Of a DNA stretch of 64,000 bases, positions 46,589 to 54,901 are shown piece after piece (the first letter of the stretch is position 1; the number at the start of each line of letters is the position of its first letter). The stretch is taken from NCBI RefSeq assembly GCF_021354595.1, contig NZ_JADWYJ010000001.1:969446-1033445 (forward strand), in the 5' to 3' direction. The translations under genes were made by a program, and so were the position numbers. The DNA comes from Maribellus sp. CM-23. Its GTDB lineage: Bacteria; Bacteroidota; Bacteroidia; Bacteroidales; Prolixibacteraceae. The notes beneath the pieces were generated by a model that saw only the letters and a list, made by a program, of their open reading frames with translations, was not told the origin of the DNA and did no database searches.

Positions 46589-47818
46589 TTACTTATAAAT
46601 CAGCGTACTCATCTGGTCTTTATCCAAAACAATGTTCGCAGCTTCCAGTAATTGCTCAGCGGTAATCTCTTCAATGGTTTTAAAAACCACCCGCAATGGG
46701 TCTACCTTGTCGTACAAGAGGTAACTTTTCCCGATCGAGAGCATCATATCGTCACGACTTTCTGTCGCCACCGCAATCTGACCGATCAGTTGTTTTTTAG
46801 CCCTGCTGAGTTGCAGTGCGCCCAACTTTTTATCACGCAGCAGGTCAAACTCTTTCAGAACCAGAGCAAGTGCCTTATCAAGGTTTTCCTTATCCGTTCC
46901 GAAATAGACGTTAAAAAGCCCCGTATCAGAATAAGCCGTATAACCCGACTCTACGTTGTAAGCCATTCCACGGCGCTCGCGCAATGCCAGGTTCAGACGT
47001 GAATTCATGGCCTGACCACCCAGAATATTGTTCAGCAAAACCATTACGGTACGCTGCGGATGACAAGCATCGAAAGCAATGTTTCCGATAATACAGTGCG
47101 ACTGAAAAGTATCTTTCTGAATAATTTGCTGCTGCGGCTTGTAGTTTTCAAATTTTATGCGGGAGTTGCTCCGGAGTTTGGCCGGTACCGCACCAAAATA
47201 TTTCTCCAGCATTTTTACCAGCACACCAAAATCCACGTTCCCCACCGAGCTGATCACCATCTGGTCGGTGTGGTAATTGTTTTCGATAAAACGAAAAATG
47301 GAGTCGCGGGTAAAAGACCGAAGGTTCTTTTTTGTCCCCAGAATATTGCGTGCAATGGGATGGCCGTCAAAAACCAGCTCTTCAAACTCATCAAAAATCA
47401 ATTCAGAAGGCGAATCCTTGTACGAATTGATTTCCTCCACCACTACTTCTTTTTCGCGCTTCAGCTCCTTCTCGGGATAAACACTGTTAAAAAGAATATC
47501 CGCCAGCAACTCGGCTGAGCGCTCATAATATTCGGTCAAGAAAGTAGCGTAGAGCACGGTTTCTTCTTTGGTAGTGTATGCATTCAGCTCTCCCCCCACT
47601 CCTTCAATCCGGCTCAGAATATGAAAAGCCTTCCGTTTTTGCGTTCCCTTAAAAACCGAGTGCTCGATAAAATGAGCCAGGCCATGTTCTTCTTCCAATT
47701 CATCACGCGAGCCCGCATTGATCAGCACTCCCAGGTGGCCCACCGGCGAATCGGTAAACTGGTGGATAATGCGAATCCCATTCCCCAATGTATGTGTCAG
47801 AAAATCAGTCTCTACCAT
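46589..47818 (-). CDS. M16-family zinc peptidase
   Basis: A protein of 409 residues. The inverted zinc motif H-x-x-E-H is in LAHFIEHSVFKGT, preceded by GVLINAGSRDELEEEHG, with the distal glutamate region VVVEEINSYKDSPSELIFDEF. No export signal is seen, so it is probably cytoplasmic or works in a two-subunit complex. Enzymes of this length (processing-peptidase type) degrade or trim peptides. It lies upstream of the O-methyltransferase on the same strand. Confidence 0.93.
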   Translation of the reverse strand: MVETDFLTHTLGNGIRIIHQFTDSPVGHLGVLINAGSRDELEEEHGLAHFIEHSVFKGTQKRKAFHILSRIEGVGGELNAYTTKEETVLYATFLTEYYERSAELLADILFNSVYPEKELKREKEVVVEEINSYKDSPSELIFDEFEELVFDGHPIARNILGTKKNLRSFTRDSIFRFIENNYHTDQMVISSVGNVDFGVLVKMLEKYFGAVPAKLRSNSRIKFENYKPQQQIIQKDTFQSHCIIGNIAFDACHPQRTVMVLLNNILGGQAMNSRLNLALRERRGMAYNVESGYTAYSDTGLFNVYFGTDKENLDKALALVLKEFDLLRDKKLGALQLSRAKKQLIGQIAVATESRDDMMLSIGKSYLLYDKVDPLRVVFKTIEEITAEQLLEAANIVLDKDQMSTLIYK

Positions 47819-47958
47819 TATGTATTATAATCAGCCTGCAAAAGTAAGAAAAGTATTCAATTGCAAAGTCAGGATTCCGGGGAATCCCTAAAATGATCAC
47901 ATCCGGCGCAGGGCAAGAGAAACAAAGAAGGATTTTTTTTCAAATTCTACATTTTTTC

Positions 47959-47988
47959 TTTGGAGTTTCAAAAAAATGTCTACTTTTG
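47959..47988 (+). promoter_or_regulatory. Promoter of tRNA-Phe
   Basis: TTTG (47959-47962), 18 nt, then TACTTTTG (47981-47988), close to the Bacteroidota consensus. It lies 17 bp before the tRNA-Phe gene. Confidence 0.75.
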
Positions 47989-48005
47989 CAACACCAAAAT
48001 AAAGG

Positions 48006-48078
<73 letters not shown>

Positions 48079-48093
48079 CTTAAAGAACAAAAT

Positions 48094-48127
48094 AAAGCTC
48101 TGTAAATCAATGATTTATGGAGCTTTT
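48094..48127 (+). terminator. Terminator inside the element's left end
   Basis: AAAGCTC (48094-48100) pairs with GAGCTTT (48120-48126) with a further A/T-rich inner stem and T-rich end. It serves tRNA-Phe, whose own terminator has been moved to the other side of the element, and may also stop the converging HEPN transcript. Confidence 0.7.
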
Positions 48128-48136
48128 GATTTTATC

Positions 48137-48159
48137 AGGGGACAATTGAGAGGACAATT
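48137..48159. repeat. Left-end integrase arm-site-like repeats
   Basis: AGGGGACAATT (48137-48147) and AGAGGACAATT (48149-48159) lie in tandem with 12-bp spacing. The same AGGGGACA core occurs twice near the right end. Confidence 0.5.
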
Positions 48160-48164
48160 CGAAT

Positions 48165-48821
48165 TCATTTATCACTTACCCCAGAAACATTAGTTTTATA
48201 AAACACCTCCAAAAAACCTAAGTCTTTGTCAACAAAAAACTCATATACATCATCAATCCCGATTAAAAAATTCTCTTTTGGTATTTTATTGAGCAAATAA
48301 TTATTCTCATACAATGCGACGTTCCTTTCTTTAAAATCAATGTGATATTTATCTTCCTGATACCCTTTTCCGCTACTATCTCTAAATTTAATCCTATCGA
48401 TAAGCAATGACACCGTAGAATCAAGTTCAGCCAACAATTTTCTTTTGATTAAACAAATCCTAAAACCTGCTGGAGCTGAATCTATATATCTCAACATATA
48501 TGATTTTTCCAGATCAGCGATAAATGATTTATCAATTTGGGTATACAAACCCGCATCAACTATACTAATCCGCTTAAGTAACTCTGTAGTCTTATGTGTA
48601 TATTTTGATTTATCCTGCGCAAACAGTAGTATCGCTTTGAAATACTTTTCTACAGCGGTATTTGCCATAATAGCACCTTGCAACAAGAGATCATGATTAA
48701 TCAATATACGAGCAGACATATAATCATCATATCCAGCCCTTAAAAACCCTTGAATTCCAAAAGCCTCAGATTTGAGAAGTTTTTTTGTTTGAATATTGCT
48801 TGTCATAATTAAATTCGACAT
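48165..48821 (-). CDS. HEPN-like domain protein, partner of the reverse transcriptase
   Basis: A protein of 218 residues. Residues about 28-85 fit a HEPN helical domain: AGYDDYMSARILINHDLLLQGAIMANTAVEKYFKAILLFAQ, then KYTHKTTELLKRI. An R-x4-H pattern (RILINH, residues 38-43) matches the RNase motif spacing of active HEPN toxins, but it lies in the first helix, so it may be chance. The C-terminal 90 residues are unlike anything I recognise. It lies 65 bp after the reverse transcriptase and is probably translated from the same mRNA. HEPN proteins are often RNA-cutting effectors in phage defence, which makes an effector role possible here. That role is inference. Confidence 0.65.
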   Translation of the reverse strand: MSNLIMTSNIQTKKLLKSEAFGIQGFLRAGYDDYMSARILINHDLLLQGAIMANTAVEKYFKAILLFAQDKSKYTHKTTELLKRISIVDAGLYTQIDKSFIADLEKSYMLRYIDSAPAGFRICLIKRKLLAELDSTVSLLIDRIKFRDSSGKGYQEDKYHIDFKERNVALYENNYLLNKIPKENFLIGIDDVYEFFVDKDLGFLEVFYKTNVSGVSDK

Positions 48822-48886
48822 CTAACTGAAATTCAAATTACAGGTTTTATTACTCTCTTCTGATTTTTTGAGATTAGTAATCAACA

Positions 48887-50167
48887 CTACGACTCACTAT
48901 TTTGGATGTCAATATTTCTTTTTTGCGTCAACATTTCTATACACATCGGTATTCCTGAGGATTCTCTTTGAATAGAAGATAAACAATCGTGACTTCCCTC
49001 CTCCAATCTGTATTTTTTCGGCAACTTAGCTCTTGAAGAAGCTGTAAGTTTCCAATCGAATCTCCTTAAACTTAGATACAATTGCCGATTAATAAAATAA
49101 TCTAATTCTTCAGCATACTTATCAACTTGTGTATAGTAAAAAGCAGATACCCATCCATCAAATACATTATGTACCTTTTTTAATAATGTTAATACATTAT
49201 ATTCGATTCTACCATTACACACATCTCGGATTTTACTTTTAAATCTATCAACATTTTCTCTTGACGGATAGTATCTAATCCCGTCAAATGTTATTGACAA
49301 AAAATCATATGTTGTATTCTTAGCCTCTACTATCTTTGTCTTCTCCTTTTCCTCCATAGAATGAATCCTGAGTCCTAAGTCATGACAAACAGATACACTA
49401 TCCTTGTATGCTCGCATAGCTTCTTCTGTGCTTTTACATAGGACTACAAAGTCATCAGCATACCTAACTAATTTATGCCCCTTATCCTTTAAGAACATGT
49501 CGAATGGGGAGAGATATAAATTTGACAATAAAGGTGACAATGGATTTCCTTGAGGAATCCCTTTATTTAATCCATCAAAATAATGTCTGCGATCTTTGGG
49601 AATCGATTCGAGACCTCCAATCTTCTGATTTAAGGCTAAAGTTATTAGTTCATTTAAACTCGTATCTGGCAAAGCAGGAAAGACCTGTTCCTTTAAAACT
49701 CGTTCTTTATCTACTTCTCCAAAGAAATTCACCAAATCAGCTTCAAGCACAACATCATATCCATTCGTGTAGTGCTCTACTATCTTTTCCACTGCATCTT
49801 TGATGCCAAGTTTCTTTTGATATGCAAAACTTAGTCCTTCACTTTTGGCTATTATCTCTTTAAACTGTTCCTCAAGCTCAATAGCTATCGATTTCAAAAC
49901 TAATCTATCAGCAACAATGGGAACTTGAAGTGGTCTAAATTTCCCATTTGACTTTGGTATGAGGACCGCTCTACTTTGGGTAAATTTGTATTTACCTTCT
50001 CTTAACCGTCGCGAGATTGAGTTTATTTTATCGTCAATATTTGCGGCGAATTCTTCAATAGATACTTTATCCATTCCATGAGATAGCCTATTCATTTTGT
50101 TCAGCTTACCCCATGCATTGAGTAGATTAGCCTCAGATGAAATTTTGTATAAAAGGGTATTTTCCAT
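48887..50167 (-). CDS. Reverse transcriptase, group II-like / defence-type
   Basis: About 426 residues from the ATG at 50167; the frame extends to a GTG at 50263, but that extension reads through repeat sequence. The RT core is complete: RAVLIPKSNGKFRPLQVPIVADRLVLKSI, EADLVNFFGEVD (first catalytic Asp, about 144), GIPQGNPLSPLLSNLYLSPFD, and the YADD catalytic box (about 236-239). The C-terminal segment (VFDGWVSAFYYTQVDKYAEELDYFINRQL) recalls the maturase-like thumb of group II-type RTs. No endonuclease domain is present. A promoter, a structured leader and a HEPN gene surround it. It resembles the DRT class of defence reverse transcriptases in layout; the subtype is not known. Confidence 0.88.
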   Translation of the reverse strand: MENTLLYKISSEANLLNAWGKLNKMNRLSHGMDKVSIEEFAANIDDKINSISRRLREGKYKFTQSRAVLIPKSNGKFRPLQVPIVADRLVLKSIAIELEEQFKEIIAKSEGLSFAYQKKLGIKDAVEKIVEHYTNGYDVVLEADLVNFFGEVDKERVLKEQVFPALPDTSLNELITLALNQKIGGLESIPKDRRHYFDGLNKGIPQGNPLSPLLSNLYLSPFDMFLKDKGHKLVRYADDFVVLCKSTEEAMRAYKDSVSVCHDLGLRIHSMEEKEKTKIVEAKNTTYDFLSITFDGIRYYPSRENVDRFKSKIRDVCNGRIEYNVLTLLKKVHNVFDGWVSAFYYTQVDKYAEELDYFINRQLYLSLRRFDWKLTASSRAKLPKKYRLEEGSHDCLSSIQRESSGIPMCIEMLTQKRNIDIQNSES

Positions 50168-50459
50168 ATAAACTGCGCTTGTGTTGCAAAGACCTATTGG
50201 AAGACAAACAAGTCGTATGACAGCCCTTACAATATAGACACAGAACAACTGAAGGACAAACACAGTCCAATGACCAAAGTCGTTCGGACAATTATTGCCA
50301 TAAGATGTTCTTGGGCAATCCTGACGATAGGTTTATGAGTGAACCTAAAGTCGAACGCAAAGCCGAATCGAAATTCGACCGAATCCTCAACGGCGTTCAA
50401 GACTGCAATTTTTTGGATTGTCTCTCAATGCCAAACCTCAATTTACATAATTTACTCAT
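50168..50459 (-). ncRNA. Structured leader RNA of the reverse transcriptase (candidate)
   Basis: About 290 nt between the predicted transcription start (near 50459) and the RT start codon, with no credible protein. It contains clear hairpins: AGGTT/AACCT (50329-50346), ATTGCC/GGCAAT with an inner AAGA/TCTT stem (50294-50319), GGAC/GTCC (50254-50268), and TCGAA/TTCGA near 50370. The first three lie in the 117-bp repeat. Several defence reverse transcriptases use an adjacent noncoding RNA as template, which is the model here. Ends are estimates. Confidence 0.45.
50239..50355. repeat. 117-bp direct repeat, copy 1 (inside the RT leader)
   Basis: Identical over all 117 bases to 50628-50744. It starts CACAGAACAACTG and ends CCTAAAGTCGAA on the plus strand. 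The flanks differ at once on both sides. Confidence 0.97.
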
Positions 50460-50465
50460 TGTAAA

Positions 50466-50496
50466 CAAATTTAGTGTTTTTTGTGACTTTTGCAAA
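50466..50496 (-). promoter_or_regulatory. Promoter of the reverse transcriptase operon
   Basis: On the minus strand TTTG (50493-50496) and TAAATTTG (50466-50473) match the Bacteroidota TTTG / TAnnTTTG consensus at 19-nt spacing (counting 50474-50492). It sits in the 272-bp segment between the two 117-bp repeats and points towards the RT gene. Confidence 0.7.
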
Positions 50497-50627
50497 CTTT
50501 TTTGATTTTTTGCAATCTGCATCAAAATCGAGACTGATTGCCTGCTCTCTCTGCTCTTAAAAGAACTTGGTACCAATGTTTCCGTAGGTAATGAACTGTC
50601 ATACACAGTGGCATCAAACGAGAACAG

Positions 50628-50744
50628 CACAGAACAACTGAAGGACAAACACAGTCCAATGACCAAAGTCGTTCGGACAATTATTGCCATAAGATGTTCT
50701 TGGGCAATCCTGACGATAGGTTTATGAGTGAACCTAAAGTCGAA
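50628..50744. repeat. 117-bp direct repeat, copy 2 (upstream of the RT promoter)
   Basis: An exact copy of 50239-50355, 389 bp away in the same orientation. It lies outside the predicted RT transcript. Confidence 0.97.
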
Positions 50745-50959
50745 TCCAGCAATATTTTCAATGAACTGTAATACAAACCACAAACAACATACCACATTTT
50801 AACATTCCTCAGAATTATGTCAATATGGCGTTTTTACCAAATACCACAATTGAACACTCTCTTAAAATGGGACATACTGTCCATCGCCAAGCCATAAAAT
50901 CCGTAATTAGAAATCCCATCAAACATATGTCAGGTTTTCATTTACAGTTCGACTGAATG

Positions 50960-51178
50960 CTATTCATATTCAAAACTGCTAAATATCGAATACTCTTTAC
51001 ATCTGTGACAGTACAAATACCTCCCTTTTAACCCTAAATCGCTAAACTGTTGTTTTATATTTAGTGGAAGATCCTTTTCATCTACTTCGATTCTCTCAAA
51101 ACCGCAGTTTTTACAATTGTTATTTGTTGCCATCAAAAAGGCTAAGATTTCATTTTTGTCTTTTTCTGATATATACAT
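50960..51178 (-). CDS. Small zinc-ribbon protein
   Basis: A protein of 72 residues with two C-x-x-C knuckles (CKNCGF and CHRCKEY) about 34 residues apart, as in a zinc ribbon. I do not recognise the family. It lies 12 bp after the Rep gene on the same strand, so it is probably part of the replication operon of the element. Confidence 0.65.
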   Translation of the reverse strand: MYISEKDKNEILAFLMATNNNCKNCGFERIEVDEKDLPLNIKQQFSDLGLKGRYLYCHRCKEYSIFSSFEYE

Positions 51179-51190
51179 TTTTGTTTTTTT

Positions 51191-52066
51191 TTAATTGTTG
51201 TAAATAATTTCATTAATCAAATCCAAGTCCTCAAATACCTTATCGTCAGGAGTAAATCTAAATCCTGTTACTTTGATAAAATCCTTTTCATACGGTTCAG
51301 TATATTTACTTTCATCAGTTGGTAAAAGACTTAGTATTTTTTCTTTATCCGATTCATCCAGGTTGATTGAAGTAAACAACCTCGAAACATCTCTTGAGCT
51401 ATGCCAGGGCAAACGATAAAATTCAACATCATTCTTAGAAACATACTTTGCCAAATAGCTTATCAGCTTGTTTCTCTTCTTACCTACACGTTGAACATCA
51501 ACACCGTTATATACTCCCACATCAACATCTTTTAATGCTTCATTTCCCTTTTTCTTTTCAGTCTTAAGAGCCGAAGCCATGAAACCGTTTACTACTCTAA
51601 TATCCATAAAGTCATTAGTTAATAAATGGAAGTGAATTGTTCCATTATCTTGCCTCTCGGCAACCCACAAGTACGAGTTTAAATTTGCTCTACTCCTACA
51701 ACGTGTAAGCCATGTATTAAAAACCTTATAAGAAGTTTCATCCGATAATCCCTGAGGGAAAGAAATTGAATAAAATGCTAAAAATTTCTTGCTCTTTTCA
51801 AGTCGTCCAAATGCATGACATTTTCTTTTTACTTTGGCCTTATTAAGTCGATAGGTCTTTTTACATTCTTCATCAATAATTACATCATCCAGAGAGAGAT
51901 TATCCTTCTCGAATTGGCTTTCAAACGGATTAGGCTCATTATCCTTTTTCACTATCTTTTCAATTAATTCGCCCTCCTCCAACCTATATCTTGAAGAACC
52001 ACTAAATTTTGATGCAATTGTGTTATTGTGCTCAACTTTTGATCTATAGCTTATACTTATTGTCAT
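51191..52066 (-). CDS. HUH-type rolling-circle replication initiator
   Basis: About 291 residues from the ATG at 52066; the frame runs on to a TTG at 52141, but that part covers iteron-like repeats, so the ATG is preferred. The metal motif HFH is in NGTIHFHLLTND (about 145-147) and candidate catalytic tyrosines are in ISYLAKYVSKN (Tyr at about 204 and 208). FLAFYSISFPQGL and NSYLWVAERQ precede them. This order is that of HUH endonucleases such as Microviridae VP4 and related plasmid Rep proteins, which nick DNA to start replication. In an integrative element it would copy the excised circle. Confidence 0.82.
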   Translation of the reverse strand: MTISISYRSKVEHNNTIASKFSGSSRYRLEEGELIEKIVKKDNEPNPFESQFEKDNLSLDDVIIDEECKKTYRLNKAKVKRKCHAFGRLEKSKKFLAFYSISFPQGLSDETSYKVFNTWLTRCRSRANLNSYLWVAERQDNGTIHFHLLTNDFMDIRVVNGFMASALKTEKKKGNEALKDVDVGVYNGVDVQRVGKKRNKLISYLAKYVSKNDVEFYRLPWHSSRDVSRLFTSINLDESDKEKILSLLPTDESKYTEPYEKDFIKVTGFRFTPDDKVFEDLDLINEIIYNN

Positions 52067-52106
52067 CTCAAAAAAGTTTGAAATATTCGGTATTAAATAA
52101 ATCCAA

Positions 52107-52150
52107 TAAAGGTTATTAAAGGTGAATATTAAAGGTTCCAAAATAAAGGG
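52107..52150. repeat. Iteron-like TAAAGGT repeats before rep
   Basis: TAAAGGT at 52107, 52117 and 52130 and TAAAGGG at 52144, spaced 10, 13 and 14 bp, in the gap directly upstream of the Rep start codon. They could be Rep or autoregulator binding sites. Confidence 0.5.
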
Positions 52151-52360
52151 TTACAGGTAGGCAGGAACTTTGTTCCCGTTATAGAAGCGTTTCAAATACT
52201 CTCGTGTTCTTCTATTGTAAACATTTATATACATCCAATCAGAATGCTTTTCATCCAAGAATTTTGCAAAGCCATCCAACTTACCAACATAGGACCACTT
52301 TTTAACCTCTCCTGTTGACAGAAAGGCAACCACCGAGTAATCATTTTTATGCTTACCCAT
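52151..52360 (-). CDS. Hypothetical 69-residue protein of the element
   Basis: MGKHKNDYSVVAFLSTGEVKKWSYVGKLDGFAKFLDEKHSDWMYINVYNRR is a compact, mixed alpha/beta sequence without recognisable domain. It starts 2 bp after the stop of the HTH gene and ends just before the iteron-like repeats. The tight spacing on the same strand supports a real gene. Confidence 0.6.
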   Translation of the reverse strand: MGKHKNDYSVVAFLSTGEVKKWSYVGKLDGFAKFLDEKHSDWMYINVYNRRTREYLKRFYNGNKVPAYL

Positions 52361-52362
52361 GA

Positions 52363-52659
52363 TTATGCCCTCCTGTGTTTTAGGTTCATAACTTTGCTAA
52401 GAGATTTGTCAACCTCCTCAGCTTTATACAAAACTCTGTTTCCAATTCGATAGGATTGTAAGTGACCGATTTTAGTCCACTCATTAAGTGTTGGAAGTGA
52501 AATTTTCAGAAGTTTAGCAACCTCCAAACGACTAAGGTAATTCTGATTACTTTGAACTTTACTATGAACTTCTTGGACTTTGAACCTACTTTCAACGGTT
52601 TCAGCGAGAAGTTCCTTAAACTCATCTAGGCTAATGCCTTGTAAAATAATTTGTGACAT
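52363..52659 (-). CDS. Excisionase-like HTH protein
   Basis: A protein of 98 residues. The C-terminal half is a MerR/excisionase-type winged helix: YLSRLEVAKLLKISLPTLNEWTKIGHLQSYRIGNRVLYKAEEVDKSL. Such proteins accompany tyrosine integrases in Bacteroidota elements and favour excision. It lies between the 297-residue gene and the 69-residue gene, all on one strand. Confidence 0.85.
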   Translation of the reverse strand: MSQIILQGISLDEFKELLAETVESRFKVQEVHSKVQSNQNYLSRLEVAKLLKISLPTLNEWTKIGHLQSYRIGNRVLYKAEEVDKSLSKVMNLKHRRA

Positions 52660-52745
52660 AAATTTTGTTTTAAATGTTATGCCACAAAATTCTTTAGGAA
52701 AACTTGGTGTGTAAGAAAGCGTGCAAAAGTGTGTGCAGGATTATT

Positions 52746-53639
52746 TTACTTACCCTTATTCTTTTTAATTATTTGAGGCATTAACTCATATGCCTTTTCA
52801 TTGTAATTTATCGATTGATAAAACTCTATTAATGCGTCTTTACTCTTTTTATTATAATGCTCACTTATTCTTGAAAATCTAGTCCGTATTGAGTCGGAAG
52901 TAAGTTCAGGTATAAATTGGTGATATATTTTTGACTTCAATGTATCATCGAGATCAGAACAAAATCCCAAATGATGCAACAACAAAACTTTTTGAGCATC
53001 TGTCAATTCAATTTCAACTCCTTTTTTTGTTGTTTTTCTTTTCAAATACTCCGAAACATATATCCTATACTTTGCACACTCAACACCCTCTAGCTTATCT
53101 TTAATTTCATAAGCAGAATAGACGGATTCCCCCCAATCGAAATCTATTTTAAACTTTAAATATCCCTCATAACTATCCGTAAAGGTCTTATTCCCGGGTA
53201 ATCTAATTTTACCACTTTTAAAGAATCCTCCTACTTCCTTACTCTTTCCTTGATCTAGAACATAGTTATCAATCTTGCCGATAACATAATCAATATAGTG
53301 TTCTTTGTTTGGCGCCCTCTTAATATCAAGTTCGAATTCTTCCAGCAATTTTGTGATTTCAGATTTTTCATTAAAGTATGGAACCTGCTCCAACCAATCA
53401 TTGTAAACTCTTCGATTTAACTCCTCAATTCCATCTTTACTTTGAGGCTTAATTAAAAACTCGCCGAATGTATTTTCTTGAATATTACTCTTATAATTTA
53501 AAGAATAGTTCAATCCAAATTTTTCTTGCCAAAAACCATATTGCGCGTCAATGGTTAGCAGTTTATCAAATTCCTGTTTTAAGGTTTCCCTGTCTTCATC
53601 TGATACATACAGGAATCCATGCTCGATTTTTATATTCAT
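52746..53639 (-). CDS. Unknown 297-residue protein next to the integrase
   Basis: The start codon overlaps the integrase stop codon by one base (TAATG), so the two are translationally coupled. The sequence is rich in charged residues, without signal or membrane helices. The C-terminal part (ELTDAQKVLLLHHLGFCSDLDDTLKSKIYHQFIPELTSDSIRTRFSRISEHYNKKSKD) looks helical and could bind DNA. I do not recognise the family; a weak resemblance to RteC-type regulators of Bacteroidota elements is only a guess. Confidence 0.75.
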   Translation of the reverse strand: MNIKIEHGFLYVSDEDRETLKQEFDKLLTIDAQYGFWQEKFGLNYSLNYKSNIQENTFGEFLIKPQSKDGIEELNRRVYNDWLEQVPYFNEKSEITKLLEEFELDIKRAPNKEHYIDYVIGKIDNYVLDQGKSKEVGGFFKSGKIRLPGNKTFTDSYEGYLKFKIDFDWGESVYSAYEIKDKLEGVECAKYRIYVSEYLKRKTTKKGVEIELTDAQKVLLLHHLGFCSDLDDTLKSKIYHQFIPELTSDSIRTRFSRISEHYNKKSKDALIEFYQSINYNEKAYELMPQIIKKNKGK

Positions 53640-54862
53640 TATTTAAAAAATGGATGGTTCATTAACTTATTAGCGTTCTCTTCCTGACTAATTTTTATGT
53701 ATTTCAAAAAACTTCTCTCTGTTTTGTGACCTGTGATCTTCATTATAGTAATTGTCGGAATTTCTTGTAAATATAAATTTGTTGCAAAACTTCTCCGAGC
53801 TGTATGTGTAGTAATTAACTCATGTTTCTGTTTTATCTCTTTTACTACTTTTCCGCCTTTTGTAATAGATACTTCTATTTTGGTCTTAATTTTAGCAACT
53901 AGACCAATGTGTTTAATCAATAAATTCATCTTTGGATTACTCAGCGGCTCAGGAATTTCATTTTTGTATTTCTTCAAAATCTCTCTAACATATTTATGCT
54001 GTGGTATAATTACTGTTTCATCCGTTTTTTCTGTTCTTATTCTTATTTTACCATCATTAAAATTCTCCTTTTTCAACTTTGTAAAATCAGAAAATCGAAG
54101 ACCGGTGAAACAGGCTATAATAAATAAATCTCTTACTTTCTCCAAAGACTTATCATTTGACAAATTCAGTTTATAAATGCTATCCAATTCCGCAAGGGTA
54201 AGATAAATACTATCCGATTCCTCGGAAAGCCTCTTGAATTTACTATGCTTAAAACCAAAATATTTATTTATCCCTCTATCAGTCGCAGCATTTAACAGCG
54301 TTTTTAAAATCTGAATATTCTTACCAATTGTATTTTGAGAATATCCCTTACCAATTAAAAAACTTAGAAACGAATCATAGAAATTCAAGTCAATATCTTC
54401 AAAGTCGATTCTTCTGTTTTTCTCACTTGCATAAGTTTTCAAATTTCGCAGGAGAGCCTTATATGTTTTAATAGTGGCTACACTTTTTACTGATTCATTT
54501 TCTTTTATATAGTTTTCGATAAAGGAGAATAGATCTTTAATCTCTTTCGTATCACTAAAGCGCAAAGCCTTATCTAACTCATCCCGAATTTTATTATTCG
54601 TTGGTTCTTCTCCATCATTCAGGATTTTTCGATAGGCATTTTTTACTTCCTTTTCGATGTTATCCAATCTCGAATTAAACTCTGGATACTCGGGGAATTT
54701 CTTTGTTTGTTTTGCCCGTTTATTTTCCGTGTTCCAAAACTTGACCAATATCTTTTCACCAGTTGAGTATTTCAGCCGCCTACGATTGTAACTGAAGTAC
54801 AAATAGATTAATGTTTCTTCATCCGAGTTCGGTTCTTTAAGAAAGAAATTGACATTTGCCAT
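53639..54862 (-). CDS. Tyrosine recombinase / phage-type integrase
   Basis: A protein of 407 residues. An Arm-binding N-terminal domain (YLYFSYNRRRLKYSTGEKILVKFWN) is followed by the SAM-like core-binding domain (FSFIENYIKENESVKSVATIKTYKALLRNLKTYA). The catalytic domain shows Arg in ACFTGLRFSDFTKLK, Lys in RTEKTDETVIIPQ, His-x-x-Arg in TTHTARRSFAT, His in ITGHKTERSFLKY and the Tyr after it. It would insert and excise the element at the tRNA-Phe site. It is next to the right end, as expected. Confidence 0.95.
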   Translation of the reverse strand: MANVNFFLKEPNSDEETLIYLYFSYNRRRLKYSTGEKILVKFWNTENKRAKQTKKFPEYPEFNSRLDNIEKEVKNAYRKILNDGEEPTNNKIRDELDKALRFSDTKEIKDLFSFIENYIKENESVKSVATIKTYKALLRNLKTYASEKNRRIDFEDIDLNFYDSFLSFLIGKGYSQNTIGKNIQILKTLLNAATDRGINKYFGFKHSKFKRLSEESDSIYLTLAELDSIYKLNLSNDKSLEKVRDLFIIACFTGLRFSDFTKLKKENFNDGKIRIRTEKTDETVIIPQHKYVREILKKYKNEIPEPLSNPKMNLLIKHIGLVAKIKTKIEVSITKGGKVVKEIKQKHELITTHTARRSFATNLYLQEIPTITIMKITGHKTERSFLKYIKISQEENANKLMNHPFFK

Positions 54863-54901
54863 GTGCTTGACTTTTGTCTAAAGATATAAATTTTACATTC
54901 T

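Larger units (their letters stand above)
50460..50959. other. Noncoding stretch with promoter and second repeat copy
   Basis: About 500 bp without a supported gene. It holds the RT promoter and the second 117-bp repeat. A shorter imperfect repeat, AATGAACTGT with different tails (50590-50608 and 50760-50778), flanks that copy. The part from 50780 to 50959 shows nothing I can name. Confidence 0.5.

Noticed and set aside
48887..50167. Group II intron
   Set aside because: No endonuclease domain, no recognisable intron domain V after the RT, and the gene is followed directly by the HEPN-like gene.
50305..50505. 66-residue plus-strand open frame opposite the RT leader
   Set aside because: It starts inside the repeat, is antisense to the predicted leader, and the other repeat copy stops soon in the same frame.
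48887..50744. Diversity-generating retroelement (RT with template and variable repeats)
   Set aside because: The two 117-bp copies are identical with no adenine-specific changes, no variable target gene ends at a repeat, and the RT has an ordinary P-Q-G motif.
50397..50795. 132-residue minus-strand open frame before the RT
   Set aside because: It runs across a repeat copy and the RT promoter, and the same repeat is read in another frame in the RT extension. It looks noncoding.
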